30,349 bases of DNA from Branchiostoma floridae (lineage: Eukaryota; Chordata; Leptocardii; Amphioxiformes; Branchiostomatidae): positions 1,386,539-1,416,887 of the forward strand of contig NC_049990.1 in the NCBI RefSeq assembly GCF_000003815.2, in the 5' to 3' direction. The position numbers and the translations under genes are program-made. The notes under the pieces are model-generated. The model did no database searches, was not told the origin of the DNA, and saw only the letters and a list, made by a program, of their open reading frames with translations. The first letter of the stretch is position 1. Each line of letters starts with the position of its first letter. Shown here piece by piece: positions 10,529 through 20,000 of the stretch.

Positions 10529-11009
10529 ATGACGAAATCGTACAGTTTGAAGGTCGCGAACGCTCGCTTGGGCGGATTCCCGCGGCTCCTACTTCGCTGG
10601 AAGGCCAGCATCTACAAACTCTTGTACAAAGAGATGGCGATTTTCGTCGGCTTGTACGTCTCCCTCAGCATTACGTACCGCTTCGCCCTGAACCCTCCGC
10701 AGAAGCGGACGTTCGAGAAGATCGCGATGTACTGCCATCAGTACTCGGACCTGATTCCGGTATCGTTCCTCCTGGGGTTCTACGTGTCAATCATCTACGC
10801 GCGCTGGTGGAACCAGTATCTGTCGCTGCCCTGGCCCGACAGGCTGGCGTCCATGATTGGCTGCGTGGTGCACGGGCCGGACGAGCGTGGGCGGCTAATC
10901 CGGCGGACCATGGTGCGGTACCTGAACCTGAGCGCTGTCATGGTGATGAGGGGCGTGTCCACGCTCGTGTACAAGCGGTTCCCAACCATGACCCACATCA
11001 TGGATGCAG
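10529..11009 (+). CDS. BEST: Bestrophin coding exon 1 (residues 1-160)
   Basis: 481 nt, ending in phase 1 before a strong GTAAGT donor. It encodes the N terminus with Ala10 of the calcium clasp, helix S1, the neck and S2, and the RWWNQY and WPDR motifs. Vertebrate BEST1 spreads this same length over three coding exons (152+95+234 nt, from memory), so two introns are absent here. Third positions are strongly GC-biased compared with the introns. Confidence 0.96.
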
Positions 11010-14000
11010 GTAAGTTTTTCGCAATTGCAAATGCAAGTAAAACTAAAAGCATTTACCAAACCATTCTTTATGAATATCATGAAAAATAGAAATACCATGT
11101 CCCATTTTTGCTTCTACCAACTTTTTGAGTATCAAAATGGATTTTTACACAAATAATGAAATTAAAAAGGAATCGTGCTAATAATTTGCTACTAGTAATG
11201 CTTCAGTACTCTTGAGGTACAAATGAACTGATCCTCTAATTTTCTTTTGGTTTTCATCTTCAGATTCTGGGAAGATTTTGACCTCTGTTTTAAAACCAAT
11301 TTGAAGAAATGGATTGATTTCTTTTGCGTTTATTCAATGAAAATTCAATTCAGCTGCAGCTTTCAGGCCACTTCTCATTGAGGTCACAAGAAAAGAGGTT
11401 ACGGTTAGACAAATATATCAAGGCCAGACAACAAAGAACAAAAACGTATTACATGATTGCAGTGGTAAAGTAATGTAGATATATGCACCTCCTACTAGTA
11501 ATCAAATGGTCTTATTGAAACTTATGTGAAGGGTTCATGACGATAGCAGAGTGGAAGGAATACAAGTCGCTGGAGTCGCACCACAGCAAGTTCTGGGTGC
11601 CGATCAACTGGTTCTGTAACCTAGCAACGGTTCTGTAACCTAGCAATGGTTCTGTAACCTAGCAACGGTTCTGTAACCTAACTACTGTGTGTAAACTTGT
11701 CCCCAGGGTTCATGACGATAGCAGAGTGGAAGGAGTATGAATCGTTAGAGTCTCACCACAGCAAGTTCTGGGTGCCGATCAACTGGTTCTGTAACCTAGC
11801 CAGCGAGGCAAGGCAGGAGGGTCGTATCCGTGACGACTTCGCCTTCAAGGGGCTCATGGAGGTTTGTAGACGTCTTACGCACTTCCATGTCACCTTCAGT
11901 AGTTAGAATTTCTTAAACTTGTGAGAAGATAACTAATCTTTATGAGTATGTTTTGACAGCAGAAAAAAAAAATGATTCGACAAGGCCTAGGAAAACAAAT
12001 TAAGTTGACCAACCCTAGCAAAACCTGCTGACAATTTTTGGGCTGTTTTTATAGTTGCAAGAGACATAAAATTTTTTCATTTGATATCTGATGAAATATA
12101 ATGTTGCAGTTGTTTTTCAAAGGTTGTTTAACATTCTCTCCTCATATCTGTTGCAACAGGCACGCCAAGCCATTTAACTAGCTGATCAGATCTGCTGGAA
12201 TCTAAAAGAAAAGAGAACTATCACCACAAATGATTTTAGGATCCCAATTAGAAACATGCACTATAATTTTCCTGGGCCTTGAATCGAATCTAGGAATAAG
12301 AAACTGCCAAGATTTACAGCACCTGTAATAGACGGCTTTTTTTGCAGCAGTCTACTAGTAGAGCGTTGATTGGCCACGATCCATTTTCGTTTCCTCCATG
12401 CTTGTGTTGCCGGCATGTTGTGTACAGCTGTGTCTTCTGTTCTTTAGAAAAATACAAAAACAAAAGGATCTCGCAAAGGCCTCCGAACCCAGGCTAAACT
12501 ATCGGAGCATGACAGGGTGTAAAAAAGCGAGCTCCATTCCCCGGATAAAGAAAAGACGGTAGCTCCACGGAGTAAGTTATCCTCAAGGAGGATGGAAGGC
12601 CGGTTCGTAAGTTGCATCCATTTTTTGACTGTCTTTTGTGACGCACCTTGTAACAATCATGATCGTAGATCTTGATATAAGAAGAATTCAGGTACTTAGG
12701 CATTGGTGGAGGAATAAGCAGTAAATCTTTAAGACATGAGGTGATTCAACTCCTTACATTACGTCTTGCTTTGCTAAGACAGGATTGACTGCCAAGGATG
12801 ACAACTTTAAGATGGTTAATATACAAGGTAAGATAGACTTCTTGCATGCTGGCATTTTTTTGTGACTAACCGATTTTGTTATCTATTAAGGGTGCAGTGG
12901 AAGATGGTAGTTTTAAGTTGTCTAACTGCTTTTTAGATTTTTTTTTTCTTACGATTGTGCGTTGGTTTCCGTATCGATCCAGAAACCCCAGTGCTGTGTG
13001 CGTTGCACAATCATGTACTAACCACGGACTACTGTTATTCTGCAGGGAGAACTGGAGAAGTGACCAAAGCAGCACTAACAGAACAAGAATGATGAATAAT
13101 CATAAAAATAAATCACAGAACACTCAGATACTAATCAAATAAAAAAAAAGAATCCACCAATGCCTAGGTTTCCATGGTGATTACTGAAATTTGCTAATTT
13201 GCGGGTTTGTGTGAGAAAGTGTGAGTGTTGACGCCTGTTGGCTGGTTATGTTACAGGAGGTGAACATCTACAGGGGCTGCCTGGGGATGATCTACAGCTA
13301 CGACTGGATCAGTGTACCGCTGGTGTATACTCAGGTAAAACACAGGGATTCCTTGATTTCCAATGTTTGAAGATGTCTTACCTTTTAAGAAGTGACATTA
13401 AGGTACAGCTAGGTTCATGTACGACTGGATCAGTGTCCCTCTGGTGTATACTCAGGTAAAACACAGGGATTTTTCTCAAATGTCTACGTAGGATGATGTC
13501 TAATCGGAAGTTACAGTGGATAACAATGTTCTTTGTGCACAACAAGGGAACAAGTGTTTATACATACCCATGTGCAAGTGACCATCATTTGGGTAAGAAC
13601 GTTCTTTGGCACAACGAGCTGTCCTGTGGAAGTTGACAGATGAAATAGGACTTCGTCATACTGAGTGATATCAATGCTGATTGAACTATTCATGGACGTT
13701 GTATGTGCAGTGATGTACAGGTCCATTTATGATTTGATTCCCCAGTTTGTATTTGGTTTATACTCTAGGTAAAGCCCTCACTGGTTTTTTTCTTGTTTTG
13801 TGTGTCGAGCTTGATTTGTGTGTCGAGCATGATGTTAACCACCCATGAATGCCCCCCTCCCCCCATGCAGGTAGTAACAGTTGCGGTGTACACCTTCCTG
13901 TTGTCCTGTCTGATGGGTCGGCAGTACCTGGACCCCACCCAGGGGTACGAGGGTCATGATGTGGACCTGTACGTCCCAGCCTTCACCCTGCTCCAGTTCT

Positions 14001-17000
14001 TCTTCTACATGGGATGGCTCAAGGTGGGTCGGTGGGAGGGTGGGTTAGGGTCGGTGGGAGGGTGGGTTAGGGGTAAGAACCCACCCAGGGGTACGAGGGT
14101 CACGATGTGGACCTGTACGTCCCAGCCTTCACCCTGCTCCAGTTCTTCTTCTACATGGGATGGCTCAAGGTGGGTCGGTGGGAGGGTGGGTTAGGGGTTA
14201 GACCCCACCCAGGGGTACGAGGGTCACGATGTGGACCTGTATGTCCCAGCCTTCACACTGCTCCAGTTCTTCTTCTACATGGGATGGCTCAAGGTGGGTC
14301 GTAGGGGGGTGGGTTAGGGTCGGTGGGAGGGTGGGTTGTGGGTTAGAACCCACCCAGGGGTACGAGGGTAATGACGTGGGAGAGATGGGTTTGGAACCAG
14401 TCTCAGTGTGAACCTTTGAGATGGGTGGATAGTTAAAAGGACCCAGCTCAAGGTGGGTCAGTGGGAAGGGTGGATTTTGGGGTGTGGACCCTAGCTTAAG
14501 GTGGGTCTGTGAGAAGAGCCAGGCATTAGGGTTTAGGTGGGATGACCCAGCCCAGGGCTGACTCAAGATGGGTCAGTGAGAGGGGTTCAAAGGTTTGGGG
14601 TTTTAATTTGAGTGAAGGAAAGAGTATGATAAAAGCTTAAGACAATATCATGAAATTCTAAGCTGTTCACTCCTACAATTGCTTCCCTTGCTGAGTAGTC
14701 ACCTGTTAGTAGAAAATTGATTACTTTTCCTTACAATATTAGGCAAAAGTGACTGTCTCCAAGTCACATGGATGTGTCCTCAAAAATCTGCAATGTACGT
14801 AATCTTATTTGCTTTTCATTTACCTCCAGGTTGCCGAGCAGCTGATCAACCCTTTTGGGGAGGATGACGATGACTTTGACAGTAACTGGTGCATCGACAG
14901 GAACCTACAGGTAATGATCATAATCAGCTGTTCTTCAGTAATTACTACACGACAGTAACTGATGTAACTACAGGTCATGATGGCTGTAACTGGTGCATCG
15001 ACAGGAATCTACAGGTAATGATCATAATCAGCTGTTCTTCAGTAATAAAATATTACTAAATACTATTACTACACAACAGTAACTGATGTAACTACATGTT
15101 ATGATCTGTTGTTCTTCAATCAGTAATATATTACTAACCATTAGTACATGACAGTAACTGATGCATCGACAGGAATCTACAGGTAATGATCATAATCAGC
15201 TGTTCTTCAGTAATAAAATATTACTAAATACTATTACTACACAACAGTAACTGATGTAACTACATGTTATGATCTGTTGTTCTTCAATCAGTAATATATT
15301 ACTTACCATTAGTACATGACAGTAACTGATGCATCAACAGGAATATGCCTAGTAATATTGCCTGCTGTGTTTCATTTTTATGGAGGAAAGAAAAAGTTTA
15401 AACAGAATAGTCATTAAATAGACAAATATAGGTAGGCAGCATGGACTTGAAAGGTGAGTCCAATTTTGGTATTGAATATTAAAGTTAAATTAATCAAGAA
15501 GGTAGGCATCATATTATTAGTTTTCCATCCCGTTTATAGTTGCTATGTTGATCTGTTGGTTTATTGTTTTGTAAAAAAAACTGTCATGGAATGAAGAAAA
15601 AATATGTTGCCTTTCATATACTTCCTGCACTGCATATTAGACGGCTGTGATTTTATCATGTCATGTGCTGTGCGTTTCCTCTTTAGATTATCAGTAATGC
15701 TACATAACAGTGAAGCTTAAATTCTATCTGGTTTTCTTCTGGTGTCAGCAGTCAGACTACAAATCCTGAGGATGCATGCATATTTTATAAGCTTGGGTCA
15801 CGTCAGTTAAACTTGTCTGTTCTTGGATTTAAGAACATAATAATTAATATGCTGAACTGGAACAATGACATGGAACCGAAGGGGAAATTTATGCTAATGA
15901 GATAGCAGAAAAATGCATTTAGTAGAGTGGACTCATTCCTCAACTTACCGACACCTATCGCACCGTAGTCATCCCTATGTAGGACATCTGGAGCCGCATA
16001 GTTCATGTTTCTAAACCTTTATTCAGCCTGTCAGCCAGATAGCAGAAAAAAATGTTCACAACTTCCATGGCAATATTAATGCCAGGCAAATTTGGCTTTG
16101 TACTGTGAGTTACATGTGCAGGAATTCCAGATCTATCTGCCCTTAATGTGTCTAATAATGACATTGAGAACATACGTGTATTCACGGTGTTCACTACCCT
16201 GCTAACAGTGTTCCTGAACACATTTCTCTGAACAAGGCAACCTGCCCCTCGCGTGTACCTGCTTCTTACTCCCCAAAGGGAACATGAATAAGATCTCTTC
16301 AACCTTTATCTTTCCACCCACTTCCTGTTTGCCATGTCCATAACCATACCATAATTACTAGATGTACATCTGAGTGCAGTGCAGCTACAAGCCCATAATC
16401 GGTATGATCAGTAATACATTGTATTCTTTTTAATGCCTTGCACCCTCTTTCTGATATCAAATTATTAGATAAAGGGCAGTTCTACTGTAGGTTTTTAGTG
16501 TGTATTTGAAATGTATGCCATTCATCCTGACAGGTACAGAATTGAGATTTCAAGCCCCCTGTAGTCTGAAATCTGATGTGGTATTCGTGCCATGACATAG
16601 GCGTGGGCATTATCCCAACATGAAAAAGGCAGCAATGCAGCAAAATGTTAAACAGTTCTTATGTGGATTCATTCCAAGTCTATGATGTCGTCATGATTAT
16701 AAAGTACAATTTCGATGCTCCAGAAAAGCGTATTAAGGATCTTTGCTCTTTTGATTAATGATAGGGATGGCAATTCCGCAAAGAGTTGTTATGTGGATTC
16801 ATTCAAAGTCCGAGAGGTTGATACGATTCTTAAGTGCAATTTCAATGCCACAGAAAAGGATATCAAAAATTGCTTTTCATGATCAAAGAGTTCAAGCAGT
16901 TGTTATTTGGAATCGTTCCAAGTTCACAAGGTTATAAAACTCTGGTGACATTCAGATGAATAATAATATTTTAGCACATTAATAATTTCATTTTTGGCAA

Positions 17001-20000
17001 NNNNNNNNNNNNNNNNNNNNNNNNNNNNNNNNNNNNNNNNNNNNNNNNNNNNNNNNNNNNNNNNNNNNNNNNNNNNNNNNNNNNNNNNNNNNNNNNNNNN
17101 GCAGTTAGACACTCACGTTAAGCATTGAGTTGTTATTGGAGCTGATGTGGGCTTGAGCCAGGCGTTTTATAATAGGGAGTCCAAACATATTGGTGAGTCG
17201 CGGTAAGTGACTATTGTAGGGGGGTCTGGGGGCATCCACCTTCCATGGTGCAGAGTTTTTGATGATTTTAAGTTAAAATAGTGCATTCTAAGGTATCCCA
17301 AGAGGCAAAAATACTGTTCCAGATGTCACAGTAGAAGACTGTGACCACAGATGACCTGGTAGCATCCCTGGTCAATCAGAATTTCATGCTTGTCAGAGGA
17401 TTTTCTGCCCAGTATAGGGCGTCCAGGGGCATCAAATTTCTTGTTATTCTAAGAAAAGTGCGTCCAGATGACGCATTGACGCATGCCTGGCTAAAAGCCT
17501 GACTTGAGCCAGCAAACAGTATGGACAACATCATATCAATTCAAAGGGCATTTCAGATCATTATTGATTACTACAGTAGTCCACAATCGGAGAAGCATAA
17601 TTGTATATAATTGCTGTTATAAAAACTAAGCCCTTTAAGGCAGTGGCGTCCTCTCTCCGAAAGGAGGAGGAACGCCCGCCTCACCTTCTTTTACAAGTTA
17701 GTTAACAACAAGATTAACATAGACACACAGAACCTACTGATTCCGACCCAAGGGCGAACCCGAGGCAGCCATCAACATAAGTACAAACCAATCTTTGCAA
17801 GAACAGACACATACAAGTACTCATATTTTCCTAGAACAATTCCGGAGTGGAATTCCCTGCCTGGCACGGTAGTAAGTGCTCCCACAGTTGAGAGCTTCCG
17901 CGCCAGGCAGGAGGGCTGCCCGCCCTAACCCGGGACCTCAGCTCCCCCCCTACTTTGCCCCTTTGCCCCTTGCGGGGTTATATGGGGGTAACCCATGATG
18001 ATGATGATGATTCATGACATTGCATGAGGAACCTGAAAGTGAATTCGAGTCATGCAACTTCCCAAGTTCTTATTGATATGGGATGCAGCACAGCAAGTAA
18101 TGCATTTATTTGGATGCATTCAAAGTACATTTTGATTCATTTTCAGATTTTATCATTGCTATCTGGCTTTGTCAGGGAAGCATATTAACTTCCTCGACTG
18201 AATGGTAAATGAATTGAACTATAGGAAACCAGACAACCCATTCTAAATTTCTATATCGTCTTCAAGTAATAAGGAAGCTTAATTCAGGAATATTGAACAT
18301 CAAGTGCTGAAATAAACCACAAGAGTAGGACATTGGATTCTTTCCAAAGACTTGAGGTCTTAAAATATTCTAGACACAACTTATTCAGGTTGTGTAACTT
18401 TCCACATCATTACCAAATGCTGGAAAAATCCCAGTACTGCAAAGAAAAGGGCGCTGCATCTATATCCCATGCCCATGAGGCCGTTAGCATTCCGCGGAGC
18501 CCGTTTCGCACGTCAGAGAAGAACATTAAGGGTTGTTTTATGGGCACTTTTATGCAGTAATAGTTCACAGCAGTGAGCCGCTCCGCGATCTGTATTCAGG
18601 CTGAGACTGGTAATGGCACTGCGCATAAGTCCTGTTTCTAGCTGCATTTTTATGTCTCTAGTGTATGTCCAAGAAAACGACTCAGAGACCAAAAAATTAG
18701 ATCTATTTCTGTGGTGGTCTTATAATGAAGAAAAGCAGCTATTTCTGTGATTGTCTTTTCATGAAGAGAAGCAGCTAGTGTCACATACATGTATATACCA
18801 TTAAGGACTTCCAAGTTGAGGTTTTTTCATGTCTCTTTTTCTTTTCACTCACAGCTCCGGGTGCTGTTCCAAGCTGCATTTTCATTAGTTTGAATAATCA
18901 TGGTAATTTTATTGTAAGGCCAGGGTTGATGTCGATGGCAGCATTGATTTTCGGCCTTATTTTTAAATTTTTAAAAATTTTTTTTTATTGACTTTCAAAG
19001 AACATAAAACACATGTATGGCCCGTAAATCATAAACAGAGTGACACTTGAAAAACTATAGAACTGAAGATTAAAATAAAGTAAAGGTAGTGACAAAATAA
19101 AGTTCTAGAAGTTGTACCCCAATTACCATTGCAGCAATGCATAATGTATAAGACATATCAAATTGAATATAACCAATTAATTTTCCCCATTTACCGATAT
19201 GCTTTCTAGTTTTGTCAAGTCTTCTCGCTATAATTTTCGGCCTTATTGCATCTCCCTTAAAGATAGAGGTCTTTGATGTAAAAGTATTTCTTAATCACAT
19301 CTTAAAGCATAACAGACTTTAACTACTGAATAACGTCAGAGGCAGCAGTTTTAGATGCTCCTGTGGCACTTGTGACTCAAATAAGAATTGTCTGATAAAA
19401 GATGAAGATTACAAAAAAAAAGCAATGATGAGCAAGATAGTTAATGTAGCTGCTCCTGTCAAGTTTCTATCTCAAGCACCTCCAATAAAGTCATCAAAAT
19501 TACCCTAAGCAATCAAACCAGTGGACCCATTTTTTTTCTTCTTGTCCATTTACACCTCCAATAAAGTCATTCAACTTACACCAAGCAATCAAAGCAAATT
19601 ATGGTAAAAGATGAAATTTACCAAAAAAAACGAAACTGTTTGCAATGAGCAAGATACTGAAAGTGGCAGCTCTTACAGAGTTTCCATCACTTCTAATAAA
19701 GTCATCAAGCACACCCTAAGCAATCAAACCAGTGGACCCATTTACACGTGGCATAATAAATAAGCTGTTGCTATAATTAATTGCTAAACGAGAGCAGAGG
19801 CAGCAGTTTCGGAGCCATGTCTGACCTAAATAAGTGGCATTACTGAAGTAACGATGGACAAGATAAGGCTGGGGTTGATGAATCTGGAGCTGGGATTGCC
19901 CAGATTGCCACATAAAACCCGACTGCGATGGCTGAAGCTCCATTTAGGTGCCGTACTGTCGGGTCCCTAGTGTGCCATCTGTCTGTGTCAGTCTGATCTT

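Larger units (their letters stand above)
13931..14380. repeat. 124-146-bp tandem array across exon 4/intron 4
   Basis: The phrase CCCACCCAGGGGTACGAGGG starts four units, spaced 146, 124 and 145 bp. The 22-bp difference equals one extra copy of the G-rich intron motif. The first unit contains the functional exon end. Confidence 0.92.

Noticed and set aside
14198-14566. Minus-strand Pro-rich frame over the exon 4 tandem array
   Set aside because: Artefact of the G-rich repeat read in reverse; the plus strand explains the region.
16003-16302. 99-codon minus-strand frame in intron 5
   Set aside because: No recognisable motif, and AT-rich context. Possibly a remnant, but no support.
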